Shown in pieces: positions 55,087-63,653 of a DNA stretch of 64,000 bases (the first letter of the stretch is position 1; every line of letters begins with the position of its first letter). Source of the DNA: Pedobacter xixiisoli (GTDB lineage: Bacteria; Bacteroidota; Bacteroidia; Sphingobacteriales; Sphingobacteriaceae); the NCBI RefSeq assembly GCF_900215335.1, contig NZ_OCMT01000002.1, forward strand, positions 1 to 64,000, read 5' to 3'. Made by a program: the position numbers and the translations under genes. The notes under the pieces were generated by a model. The model was not told the DNA's origin and did no database searches. It saw only the letters and a program-made list of their open reading frames with translations.

Positions 55087-55114
55087 ATCGGGAGAGGGTC
55101 CAAGCTCTCCTGAT
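55087..55114 (-). promoter_or_regulatory. Strong stem-loop between fecR and susC of PUL2
   Basis: ATCGGGAGAG-8-CTCTCCTGAT forms a 10-base-pair stem with one G-T pair, at the place where PUL1 also has a stem of the same length. A T-run flanks it only on the plus strand. Confidence 0.6.
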
Positions 55115-55141
55115 TTTTTGTAACCGTTTTGGATAGGATGA

Positions 55142-56344
55142 TTATTGCATTACGGTTACCCTCCTTCCTTCGATTCTAAATTTCACTGTTCCCGTTAATT
55201 CTAAACTACTCAATAGCTCGGTGAGCGAATTGCTCTTTAAATATTTTCCACCAAATGCCTCTTTACTTAATTGGCCTTGATAATTTACTTCAATATGGTA
55301 CCATCTGCTTATTTTCTTCATAATTTCATTAATAGGTTCATTTCTGAAGATGAAATAACCATTTCTCCAATCCATCACTTCATCTGCATCGAAGCTATGT
55401 TGCGTTAAGGAGCCAACTTGATTTTTAAGTAAGGCCTGTTGTCCAGGTTTAAGTAACAATGATGCGTTGTTGTAATTAGCTTTGATTGTCCCTTCCAATA
55501 AACTTGCTTTGACGGTTTGGTCATCATCATAAGCTGATACATTAAAATGTGTGCCCAACACCTGTACGTTCATCTCTTTAGCTGTCAGTAAAAAGGGCTG
55601 CTTTTTATTATGGGCTACTTCAAAATAGGCTTCTCCTGAAAGCTCTACCCGTCTTTCGGCACCTTTGAATACAACCGGAAACTTTAGAGATGATTTTGCA
55701 TTAAGCCATACTTTGGTCCCGTCTGACAATACCACTTGATAATTGCTGCCTACTGGCGTGGTAATCGTATTGTAGGCCAAGTTGCCATCATCTACCGTCT
55801 TACTGAGATCGTAAACCAATTGACCATCTTTGCTTTTTGTGATCACTACGTGATCTTCCGTCACAATTTTACCAACAGCAGCCTCATCTAGAGCTAGTTC
55901 TTTACCACTAGAAAGGGTTAAGGTAACATAAGCCTTTTCCTTTTTTGATTTACCTGAGAGCTGCGCATGCTGCATGCGTATAGCCTTTTGTGGATGACCA
56001 ACGCCAGACTGATAGAAGTAGATCCCTAATCCAACACTACAGCAGACTAAAACTGTTGCGGCAGCATAGTACCATAAGTTAAGTATACGGTTCGGTTTGA
56101 TTTTCGGCACTTTTTCCTGATGGAGAGCTACTGAAAAACGAGGATGATCAGTGATTTTGCTATACAAACTTTCGCTTAGCTCTTCTTGAGCACCCACATT
56201 ATCCCAAGTATTTTTGAATTGGGCATCAATTGCCTCTTCATTATCAGGTTGCGACAACAAACTAGCAAGCTCTTCGAGCTCCTGCTCATTAATCTCATGA
56301 TCAACCAGCAATTTTAAAAGAAATTGCAGTCTGTTATTTTTCAA
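55142..56344 (-). CDS. FecR-family anti-sigma factor of PUL2
   Basis: The 400-residue protein has an N-terminal sigma-binding region (LLVDHEINEQELEELASLLS), one membrane helix (LWYYAAATVLVCCSVGLGIY), the FecR domain (TTPVGSNYQVVLSDGTKVWL, SSLKFPVVFKGAERRVELSG-EAYFEV, GTHFNVSAYDDDQTVKASLL) and the STN-contacting end (INEIMKKISRWYHIEVNY). All parts are intact. It lies 133 bases after the sigma gene and 128 bases before susC. Confidence 0.94.
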   Translation of the reverse strand: MKNNRLQFLLKLLVDHEINEQELEELASLLSQPDNEEAIDAQFKNTWDNVGAQEELSESLYSKITDHPRFSVALHQEKVPKIKPNRILNLWYYAAATVLVCCSVGLGIYFYQSGVGHPQKAIRMQHAQLSGKSKKEKAYVTLTLSSGKELALDEAAVGKIVTEDHVVITKSKDGQLVYDLSKTVDDGNLAYNTITTPVGSNYQVVLSDGTKVWLNAKSSLKFPVVFKGAERRVELSGEAYFEVAHNKKQPFLLTAKEMNVQVLGTHFNVSAYDDDQTVKASLLEGTIKANYNNASLLLKPGQQALLKNQVGSLTQHSFDADEVMDWRNGYFIFRNEPINEIMKKISRWYHIEVNYQGQLSKEAFGGKYLKSNSLTELLSSLELTGTVKFRIEGRRVTVMQ

Positions 56345-56477
56345 GTTTGATTTGGTTTTTAGTTCCGCAAATTACGGTGTTATGCAAGGAATACGTTCTT
56401 GGAGAAGAATAGTACTAGTCGGCTTGACACCTATTTGACAAATACATTTCAAAACACTGATAATCAGATAAATAATT

Positions 56478-57065
56478 TTAAAAATAAATACTCATTAGAA
56501 ATACCAGATAGATCATTTCTTGATTATTGAAGCGATTTTTTAGTTTTTTAACAGCTACCATAAGATGGTTTTTAACCGTATTCCTCGATAGATTTAAGCG
56601 TTCGGCTATCTCATCATAAGAAAGTCCTTCTACACGGCTCAATCTAAACACTGTCTGTTGCTGTAGCGGTAGTTCATCAATGGCACTTTCTGCAAAAACC
56701 AACAGATCAGAAAAAACAATCCGCTCTTCGGTTTCATTGTGCTGATCAGAAATGGTATTTAACAACTTCTCTTTAAAGGCTTTAGTATTAACTACCTTCC
56801 TCAACTGGTCGAGAATTAGGCGCTTCGCAATGGTGAATAGATAAGGTTCAAGCGCTCTGCTTTGTTCAAATTTTAGACGGTTTTCCAAAAGGGCAAGGAA
56901 TGTTTCCTGTACGATTTCTTCGCTTTGTTGTTTTCCTTTTAAATAGCTGAAGGCAAAACGGTAAATTCTGGGACTAAAATGTACATATATTTCTCGAAAT
57001 GCAGTTTCACTTCCTTCCCGAAAACCTTTAATTTGTTCTATAGATAAAGTCTGAAAAGAATACAT
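56478..57065 (-). CDS. ECF RNA polymerase sigma factor of PUL2
   Basis: The 195-residue protein has region 2 (AFREIYVHFSPRIYRFAFSY ... SEEIVQETFLALLENR) and region 4 (LPLQQQTVFRLSRVEGLSYD, ERLNLSRNTVKNHLMVAVKK), with the hydrophobic tail IYLVFLMSIYF. It is the first gene of the PUL2 cluster. It is similar in plan but clearly divergent in sequence from the PUL1 sigma factor, so cross-talk is not obvious. Confidence 0.94.
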   Translation of the reverse strand: MYSFQTLSIEQIKGFREGSETAFREIYVHFSPRIYRFAFSYLKGKQQSEEIVQETFLALLENRLKFEQSRALEPYLFTIAKRLILDQLRKVVNTKAFKEKLLNTISDQHNETEERIVFSDLLVFAESAIDELPLQQQTVFRLSRVEGLSYDEIAERLNLSRNTVKNHLMVAVKKLKNRFNNQEMIYLVFLMSIYF

Positions 57066-57268
57066 CGCTCTGCTATCGATTACACTTACTGATTAATTGT
57101 TATGTTTACTTTCTTTTTAGACAAAACACTTAAGTAAAAGTAATAAAAAGAAAACCAATCAACAATAAGCTGCAACTATTTAAAAATCAAAATAAAATGC
57201 GTCTGTACAAAAATAGCTGATCACATGTTAAGCAGGCATTAAATGAATGTTAGCAAATCACCCCATAG

Positions 57269-58657
57269 CTAAGAACCCCTTTCACCCGAGGAAGTATGGT
57301 TGATGATTGCCTTCAGAACGATGTCCAGCTCCACTGCCTCTGCCTTTAGTTTAGCGACAACCTCCAGGTTTTCGGGATCATTAAGAATATCGCAATCGAT
57401 CAGCTCGACCAGTGCCATGATATTCGACAGCGGCGCCCTTGCCCTATGGGACTGGATCCAGGAAATCTCCTTCAACCTCTCGTTCTGTGCCTCGATCTTC
57501 CTGATGTGGGATATCCGTTCGCTGATATCCTGCATCGAGCCGATTAACCTATAGGCTTCCCCCTGCAACGAAAAGCTGATCAGTGCCCTTTCAAGCACCG
57601 TACGATAGCTGCCATCGGCATGCCTGAACCTATATTCTAGCTGCAATCGGGCTTCGCGTTTCCGAACCGCCCTTGCAATGGACAATCTTACCCTGAAAAG
57701 ATCCTCTGGATGGATGCGATCGATCCTCCACTTTAGGTTCGTCGTCTGCACATCATAGCCGAAGATACCAGTAATTCCCCTATTCCAAAGTATCTCATCA
57801 GTGGACATGTGCCAGTCGCAGACCACATCACTAGTGGCCCTAGAAACCATATCAAACCTGGCCACGCTTTCGCGGATGGTGCGCTGGGCTGCGATTTCCC
57901 CTGTACGGTCGACCACAGTGACCAAACGGGCACTAGTTCCCTGAAAATCAATCGAAGTTCCCTGTACACACACCTCCATAATCTCCCCATTCTTTTTCCT
58001 ATGGCGCGCTAAAGAGCAGTGCGGAACATCGGATACCGGCCGATCGGCCAACAATTCTACAAGTCTAGCCATCTCCTCTTCCGGTCTGATATCCGCCAGC
58101 CCCATCCGCATAAATTCCTCTCTGGAGAAGCCGTAGGTGCTGATGGCGGCCCTGTTAACATCCAAAAAGCGGAAAGTCTGCTGGTCATATACCCACTGCG
58201 GTACCGGACTGAAATTAAACAGGTCCCTGTATTTCTGCCGCTCTAGCTCTAATTGTTCCATCGACCGTATCCGCATAGTGATGTCCTTAAAATATACCGA
58301 AAGTCCCTCGCCCGAAGGAAATGCAGCCACCTCGAACCAGCTATCCCTGGCAGGAAAGTATTCTTCAAACCTGACTGAAATGTTCTCCTCCACAGCTCGG
58401 TGATATTCGGTATGGAACTTCAGCGGCACCGCATCTTGGTAGACTTCCCATAGGTTACGACCCAAAACACCAGACCTAGGCTGGTCCAGCAGTACTTCGG
58501 CCTGACGGTTCCAATAGGTCACCTTCCATTGCAGGTCGACCTCAAAAAAACCATCGGTAAAGCTTTCCAAGATATTCGCTATCCTGCGCTGATAGGCTTC
58601 ATATCCACCACCACCTGCTAATATTTCCCCTGTGTCCATTGTGTTTCGTATATCCAA
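57269..58657 (-). CDS. PAS-repeat protein with HisKA domain and no ATPase domain
   Basis: The 462-residue soluble protein has three PAS domains: about 25-135 (ILESFTDGFFEVDLQWKVTY, WNRQAEVLL), 145-260 (FNFSPVPQWVYDQQTFRFLD) and 270-385 (ATSDVVCDWHMSTDEILW ... EARLQLEYRFRHADGSYRTV). A HisKA-like helix hairpin with ISWIQSHRARAPLSNIMALV (His404) then closes the protein after about 55 residues. No HATPase motifs follow, and a normal stop is present. The same short architecture recurs in Pedobacter-like genomes, so this is probably its natural form. It may be phosphorylated in trans or act as a signal-integrating partner of another kinase. Confidence 0.82.
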   Translation of the reverse strand: MDIRNTMDTGEILAGGGGYEAYQRRIANILESFTDGFFEVDLQWKVTYWNRQAEVLLDQPRSGVLGRNLWEVYQDAVPLKFHTEYHRAVEENISVRFEEYFPARDSWFEVAAFPSGEGLSVYFKDITMRIRSMEQLELERQKYRDLFNFSPVPQWVYDQQTFRFLDVNRAAISTYGFSREEFMRMGLADIRPEEEMARLVELLADRPVSDVPHCSLARHRKKNGEIMEVCVQGTSIDFQGTSARLVTVVDRTGEIAAQRTIRESVARFDMVSRATSDVVCDWHMSTDEILWNRGITGIFGYDVQTTNLKWRIDRIHPEDLFRVRLSIARAVRKREARLQLEYRFRHADGSYRTVLERALISFSLQGEAYRLIGSMQDISERISHIRKIEAQNERLKEISWIQSHRARAPLSNIMALVELIDCDILNDPENLEVVAKLKAEAVELDIVLKAIINHTSSGERGS

Positions 58658-58741
58658 TTTACGGTACTACCGGAATCATCGTACCATCGTAAATATAGTA
58701 CAATTATCACAACTTGTTTTTCATGTGCGCATCCGCGGCTT

Positions 58742-58930
58742 TATAAAACAGGCACTCAATTTTATGAGGAACTCAAGGCATATCATCAGACCAGACATCT
58801 AGCATTAATGCTAATGTCAGCGGAAAGAGACCTCCTGGTACTGGCTGGCAATCTGGGGCGAATGCGTGTGTACGCTTTTGATATTAATCAATTGTTACTG
58901 AAAGTAAATGAACTTATCAAACAACGCTAA
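58742..58930 (+). pseudogene. C-terminal remnant of an unknown small gene
   Basis: An open frame without a start codon reads TGTQFYEELKAYHQTRHLAL, then SAERDLLVLAGNLGRMRVYA and FDINQLLLKVNELIKQR before TAA. It has helical, protein-like composition. Upstream it is cut near the divergent PAS gene start. Three bases after its stop the 106-base dispersed repeat begins. The family is not recognised. Confidence 0.4.
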
Positions 58931-58932
58931 AT

Positions 58933-59038
58933 CTCAGCGATAACGAATTTACAGCAGTATCAAATTATAATAAGAAATAGTATAACTCCAGAAAACCTCG
59001 TAAAAACCATGTGGTGTCTTAGCATTAAGCGAAGGCTT
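58933..59038 (+). repeat. Dispersed repeat of about 106 bases, copy 2
   Basis: This is the partner of 39851-39957, with one single-base indel and about ten substitutions. It ends in GAAGGCTTTTTTTA, so here it could also work as a terminator region. Confidence 0.8.
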
Positions 59039-59129
59039 TTTTTATTTGCCCAGCGGACCGATATATGTAAATAAAGTAGTTGCCAACACTCCTTTAATTT
59101 GGAAAATAAATATTGCCATGAACAAAAAA

Positions 59130-59154
59130 AATCAATCTCTAGTAGAGATTGATT
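59130..59154 (+). terminator. Perfect stem-loop upstream of recombinase tail copy 2
   Basis: AATCAATCTCTA-G-TAGAGATTGATT is a 12-base-pair palindrome flanked by an A-run and TTTT. It occupies the same relative place as the in-frame stem at 12829-12864 next to tail copy 1. Confidence 0.65.
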
Positions 59155-59171
59155 TTAAGAAATTTTACTAT

Positions 59172-59312
59172 GTATCCCAATGATATAGTAGACCGAAGCG
59201 CTTGTTAGAGAGTCTAACAAAAATTTCAAAGCTCGACGAACCTGTTTTCCATAGGCACTTAGAGCCCCAAAAAATAGTTTTAAAGGGCAAAAAGCGTAAT
59301 TCGAAAAAATAA
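59172..59312 (+). pseudogene. Serine recombinase 3' tail, copy 2
   Basis: The frame RLLESLTKISKLDEPVFHRH ... KGKKRNSKK then TAA repeats the end of the recombinase remnant at 13.0 kb. Base differences within it (GTA/GTT, CCT/CCC, GGT/GGC, CGG/CGT, TCT/TCG) are synonymous; only the last residue differs (N/K). A one-base deletion before the shared part breaks the frame, and nothing upstream resembles a recombinase. Only the tail was left. Confidence 0.7.
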
Positions 59313-59318
59313 TCTACT

Positions 59319-59347
59319 TAAGGTCGGGATGTAATATCCCGACCTTA
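59319..59347 (+). terminator. Terminator after recombinase tail copy 2
   Basis: TAAGGTCGGGAT-5-ATCCCGACCTTA is a 12-base-pair stem with the same GGTCGGGA core as the terminator at 13016-13042. Confidence 0.75.
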
Positions 59348-59415
59348 ACCTCGCATTCCATTTTGACAGAACAACAATAAAAAACAGAAAATTATCCAAA
59401 ATTCTTCCGCGTGTT

Positions 59416-59432
59416 ATTTTACATCGAACCGC
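59416..59432 (+). repeat. 17-base motif, candidate attachment core, copy 2
   Basis: ATTTTACATCGAACCGC is identical to 13111-13127 and begins 103 bases after the tail stop codon (102 in copy 1). The sequence just outside differs between the two sites. Confidence 0.5.
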
Positions 59433-59566
59433 TCCCGAAATTATGCAACTGATGTTTTAAAATGTCTGATAAATCTAAATATTCAACAGTTCTTTAAAGC
59501 ATACCTCTACTAGTGTAAATCGTAGCAAAAAACTCACTAGTAGTGAACATTATTTAGCATTCGAAA

Positions 59567-60262
59567 CTAAATTGTTTTCAAATACAAATCCTGTACCTCT
59601 TCCGCCGTAAAAGATTTCGAAGGAAGGTGCTGTACCAGCTCACCCTGCTTCATGATGCCGATATTGGTAGCCACGCTAACGGCATTGAAAATGTCATGCG
59701 TCGCCATTAGTATCGTACGCCCCTCCTGTCCCAACTGACGAACAATTTCCGTAAAATCGGCCGTAGCGATCGGATCCAGTCCACTGGTTGGTTCATCCAA
59801 CAAGAGCACCTTGGCATCCTTTGCCAGGGCAATGGCAATGCCCACTTTCTGGCGCATCCCTTTAGAATAGCCTCCCAGATCCTTTTCATGCGCAAGCTCT
59901 TGCAAACCAGTACGCAAAAGTAGCTCAGAAAGCTCGCTTTTAGTATAATTAAATCCAGCTATCTTGGAAAAGAAATCCAAGTTTTCGATACCCGTAAGGT
60001 TGGGATATAACAATACCGTTTCTGGTATATAGGCCAAATGCTGTTTAATCTCTTGTGGATGCTCGCTCACTGAAATACCGTTGATATAGGCATCACCAGA
60101 AGTGGCCTTCATTAAGCCCAACAGGATATTGATCGTTGTACTTTTTCCTGCACCATTCTGTCCCAGCAAAGCGAAAATCTCACCTTTGCCCACTTCCAGG
60201 TTAAGGGATTTTAGCGCAGAATATTCATTGTATTTTTTATGGAGATTAACGGTCTTTAGCAT
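59567..60262 (-). CDS. ABC transporter ATP-binding protein
   Basis: The 231-residue ATPase has Walker A LLGQNGAGKSTTI, Q-loop AYIPETVLLYPNLTG, signature GGYSKGMRQKVGIA (LSGGQ variant), Walker B VLLLDEPTSGLDPIA and H-loop MATHD. It is of the CcmA/NosF-like type that works with ABC-2 permeases. It overlaps the upstream permease gene by 7 bases, so the three genes are one operon. The substrate is unknown. Confidence 0.93.
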   Translation of the reverse strand: MLKTVNLHKKYNEYSALKSLNLEVGKGEIFALLGQNGAGKSTTINILLGLMKATSGDAYINGISVSEHPQEIKQHLAYIPETVLLYPNLTGIENLDFFSKIAGFNYTKSELSELLLRTGLQELAHEKDLGGYSKGMRQKVGIAIALAKDAKVLLLDEPTSGLDPIATADFTEIVRQLGQEGRTILMATHDIFNAVSVATNIGIMKQGELVQHLPSKSFTAEEVQDLYLKTI

Positions 60263-61602
60263 AACTTTTTGAATTTTTGATTAGATAAAACAAACAACAG
60301 CGTGATGAAAAATAGATAAGGTAGGAACAACTGTAAGGGATCAGACTTTCTGCTATCGCTGAAAACCTTTACCGTTTGTCTGCTCCAGTCTACCAAACCT
60401 GCCCGTTGCTCTGAAAAAATTAAGGGGTAGAAGAAAAGTCTTTGCGCCTCATGGAATTGCTGCAAAGCTTCCCCGTAGGCCAGGTAGTTTTCCATACCTG
60501 TGCCGGCCTCTCTTCCGCCCATCAACTGTGTTTGTACATTTGGCAAAATATAACCTAGAAGAATAGCGGCATCATTACGGTGTTTCAACTGTTGATCATA
60601 AGCTTTGGCAGCTCCAGCAGCTTCCATATCTCCAGCATGCTGCATGGCATAATACCAAACATAAGACGAACCCACATTTTCACCTACCTTGTACTGACTG
60701 AACTGTGGATATGCCTTGTAGAACTGCTGCATGGTAGGTGCCTTAGCCTCATCCCATTTGTTATGATAACCCTCACGTTGCGCCATCTGCGCTTCCAATC
60801 CCTCTTTTACAGGGTAGATTTTCTGGAAGATCAGGTTTGCACTCATAGGGATGATGAAATTCATCGCTACCCAACAGACCACCAAAACAAGTGCATTCTG
60901 TGCAGAAGAACCTTGGAAAGAAATGATCCATCGGCATAATACGAACCAAAAAACCAGGTACAGCCAACCGATGCTAGTATAAATAAGCAGGTGAGTATCC
61001 AAAGGGATGCCTATCCAAATTACCGCCGTGAGCAGCAATATCAAGTAAACCACACTTATCGCTAGCAATCTAAGCAGTATCTTCGCATCGATAAGACGAC
61101 GTAGATTCCCACTCTGTACGGAGAGTAATTTCCAAGTCCCTTTCTCCTGGTCTTCGGAAATCAGGTTATAACAAAAGGCAATAATCACGAGCGGAAAAAG
61201 AAACACCAGCACAAAACTGAAATCAAAATTTCCGGCAGCGGCATTGGCGGGATTATAAAAATCCGAATTGTGCTTCTGCTCTTCCAAATTCCGTATGGTT
61301 ACCCCTTGTATAGATGGATTAAGGTCCCGCATTCCTATGTTCAACGCGGCAAGCTTAGGAGTTTCATTTACAAAATTGAACTTCAGATAGTAAAGCAACA
61401 GCCCCATATTATCCTGGTGCAGGGCAACATTCTTTGCAATGCTCTGCTGCTGATAGGAAGCACTTTTTGCAATGATATCTTCGTTCCTCTCCAAAAATCT
61501 CTTTCCGGTATAGATACCTACAGTTCCGGCCAACCACAACAGCAGCAGTGCCGCCAGGTTGCCCCTATTTCTAAAAAATTGTTTATATAAGTAATTGTTC
61601 AT
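60256..61602 (-). CDS. ABC-2 type permease, DUF3526
   Basis: The 448-residue protein has six membrane helices with a large extracytoplasmic insert between the first and second (RFLERNEDIIAKSASYQQQS ... NAAAGNFDFSFVLVFLFPLV). The core segments LISEDQEKGTWKLLSVQSGN and RWIISFQGSSAQNALVLVVC are typical of DUF3526/NosY-type permeases. It shares its end and start bases with the neighbouring permease gene. DUF3526 permeases usually come as a pair with one ATPase. Confidence 0.85.
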   Translation of the reverse strand: MNNYLYKQFFRNRGNLAALLLLWLAGTVGIYTGKRFLERNEDIIAKSASYQQQSIAKNVALHQDNMGLLLYYLKFNFVNETPKLAALNIGMRDLNPSIQGVTIRNLEEQKHNSDFYNPANAAAGNFDFSFVLVFLFPLVIIAFCYNLISEDQEKGTWKLLSVQSGNLRRLIDAKILLRLLAISVVYLILLLTAVIWIGIPLDTHLLIYTSIGWLYLVFWFVLCRWIISFQGSSAQNALVLVVCWVAMNFIIPMSANLIFQKIYPVKEGLEAQMAQREGYHNKWDEAKAPTMQQFYKAYPQFSQYKVGENVGSSYVWYYAMQHAGDMEAAGAAKAYDQQLKHRNDAAILLGYILPNVQTQLMGGREAGTGMENYLAYGEALQQFHEAQRLFFYPLIFSEQRAGLVDWSRQTVKVFSDSRKSDPLQLFLPYLFFITLLFVLSNQKFKKLC

Positions 61603-63038
61603 TAGATCAGTTTTAGTTTCTTAGAAGAAGTTTCGATTAACCCTACGGACAATAGCAGCCAGAAAGCGGTAGCCAAAAGAGGAAGCCATTGGCTTTTAAT
61701 GCTTTCGTCCAATTGCACAAATTGGTACCTAAACTCGGGAAACTGCTTCCAATAGGATTTGTTAACAACCGCTGGTTTGTCGCCCTTTACGTTAGCAATA
61801 TGTTGGATCTGCAGCTCGTTCATGTGCTGGGCCAGTTCATAGCGATAGGTCTCGGCCTGCTGTTTGAAGCGGTCGTAGGCAAAGTAATCGGTTCCCGAAG
61901 CCAACATAGATAGGTTCTTAATGGCTACCACGGGATTTACAAAGCCAGAAATTGTCGTCAGCTGTTGCTGGTGGTGATATTGATCTTCCAAAGCCTTCAA
62001 GTGGTCCGCGTATATTTTTGAGCTGATCCTTTCCCCTTCCTTCATTACAACGCCACTATAGTTAATTGGCAGTTCCTGGGTGGTCTTTACCTTATAATGC
62101 GACAATAGTGAGTCTTTCAGATGCTTAAAATGGGGATCATCTGGATTATGGCTGTCACCTACTTTAAGTACTTCTTCCTCTACTTTGGTTTCAAAAGCAA
62201 TCCTGGATGGCGTTGGATAGGTATGCTGCGCTAAAAACTGAATCCCTTTTGGTAAAAACAGTACCATAAATAACCAGCAGCCTATTAGCCCAACCAAGGC
62301 CGTTGCAGCACTTCGGCTACGTGCAGAAATGATCACGGTCAACGTGCTGATGAAAAAATAAAAAACCATATAAGCAGGAAACAGCAATACCAATCTAAGC
62401 AGTACATCGCTCCAACTTGCTACATCCAATAACAAGGCCGCCACAAATACAATAGGAATTAGGGGCAATACAAAGAGCAATGAAAATTGCCAAAGCCCCA
62501 AGACCTTGCCCCAAATTATTGTCCTCGCAGAGAGCCCCTGTACGTGGAGCAGTTTCAGGGTCGCATCTTCGCGCTCCCTTGCCACCAGGCCAAAGCCCAG
62601 GAATATGAGAATTAGCGGTACAATAGTCTGCAGGATAAAGGCACTGCTAAAAGTTCCGAAACGGACCAGCGTACCCGAACTTCCCGCTTCGGAAAGATTA
62701 GCGGTATTTTGCTTATGCGCCTCCAAGAAGATAACATTGCCCAGAAAATCATCAATTCCACCATCAAAGATTTGCAGCGGATGCGCATTGCGAAACACCA
62801 TATAGCCGTAGTGCGCCATACGGTGCGGGTGTTTATCTGGTCGCTTTTCCCAGTTTTTTCTGGTTTCTTCCCGATATTGCTGTACTGTTTTTTGGGTATC
62901 GGCATATCGGGTAAAACCAACTGCAATACTTAAAATAGCGAACAATAGCACAGCGATGAGAATGGACAGACTGCGTTTTTCCTTCAACAGCTCCTGCCTT
63001 GTTTTTTTAATGACCAAACCTAAGTTTGAAATAGCCAT
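61602..63038 (-). CDS. ABC-2 type permease, DUF3526
   Basis: The start MAISNLGLVIKKTRQELLKE gives 478 residues; an upstream in-frame codon would add 27 residues of no family character. The protein has six or seven membrane helices with a long extracytoplasmic loop, LIFLGFGLVAREREDATLKL, LHVQGLSARTIIWGKVLGLW and IISARSRSAATALVGLIGCW. It is the paired half-transporter of the next gene, with which it shares one base. It is the first gene of the operon; the export or import substrate is not evident. Confidence 0.85.
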   Translation of the reverse strand: MAISNLGLVIKKTRQELLKEKRSLSILIAVLLFAILSIAVGFTRYADTQKTVQQYREETRKNWEKRPDKHPHRMAHYGYMVFRNAHPLQIFDGGIDDFLGNVIFLEAHKQNTANLSEAGSSGTLVRFGTFSSAFILQTIVPLILIFLGFGLVAREREDATLKLLHVQGLSARTIIWGKVLGLWQFSLLFVLPLIPIVFVAALLLDVASWSDVLLRLVLLFPAYMVFYFFISTLTVIISARSRSAATALVGLIGCWLFMVLFLPKGIQFLAQHTYPTPSRIAFETKVEEEVLKVGDSHNPDDPHFKHLKDSLLSHYKVKTTQELPINYSGVVMKEGERISSKIYADHLKALEDQYHHQQQLTTISGFVNPVVAIKNLSMLASGTDYFAYDRFKQQAETYRYELAQHMNELQIQHIANVKGDKPAVVNKSYWKQFPEFRYQFVQLDESIKSQWLPLLATAFWLLLSVGLIETSSKKLKLI

Positions 63039-63194
63039 AGTATATAATTTTATGATAATAAAGATGTCCATGTAGCTCTTACCAGAATGGACAAAGACAC
63101 ATAGCACAAACCAGTGCAATGCTCTTAATGAAGCATTACATGGCCGAATAATTCTTTGGATTGATTACAAAAGCTTAAATCAATACCGAAAAGC

Positions 63195-63548
63195 TTATGC
63201 AAAAAAATGGAAAGTTGATAGACTTGGAGGGCCTCGAAAGGTCAAATGTTCCAATACGGAAGAACGAAGATAAAAATGATACTTCTTAAGAGCCAAATCA
63301 AACGGCACCGAAAGCTGCAGGAAACACAAGCTTGAGATTTCTGGTAAAACGCCATTGTTAAATCCCAACAGCTGTGAGCAATCACAGTGCCCTCCCGACA
63401 GCTTGTTAGAGTTCGACAGCTCTTTATGGTGAACGGAAATTTCGCTATGATGTCCTTCATGCAGCAGCCCCACTACCAGACCCGTACTGTGCAGCACAAA
63501 TACAAGGAGTAATGAAAATACGGAAAATAGCTTTAACGACTTCTGCAT
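63195..63548 (-). CDS. Small exported or membrane protein with His/Cys cluster
   Basis: The start MQKSLKLFSVFSLLLVFVLH gives 117 residues; an alternative start lies 12 bases upstream. After one N-terminal hydrophobic segment comes a His-rich stretch (HEGHHSEISVHHKE) and a CDC pair (GGHCDCSQLLG), which suggest metal binding outside the cytoplasm. The C-terminal half is hydrophobic or aromatic. Proteins of this look occur next to metal or haem uptake genes in Bacteroidota; no family name can be given. It lies between the ABC operon and the partial gene at the right edge, all on the same strand. Confidence 0.6.
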   Translation of the reverse strand: MQKSLKLFSVFSLLLVFVLHSTGLVVGLLHEGHHSEISVHHKELSNSNKLSGGHCDCSQLLGFNNGVLPEISSLCFLQLSVPFDLALKKYHFYLRSSVLEHLTFRGPPSLSTFHFFA

Positions 63549-63653
63549 ATCAATCCACAAAGTTATCTATTGTAAATAAGCCGGTCCTTATTTTAGGGTT
63601 AAGTTTTTGTCATCTTTTAAATCAAAGATGAATTGCTTTTTTAAATCAATAGC

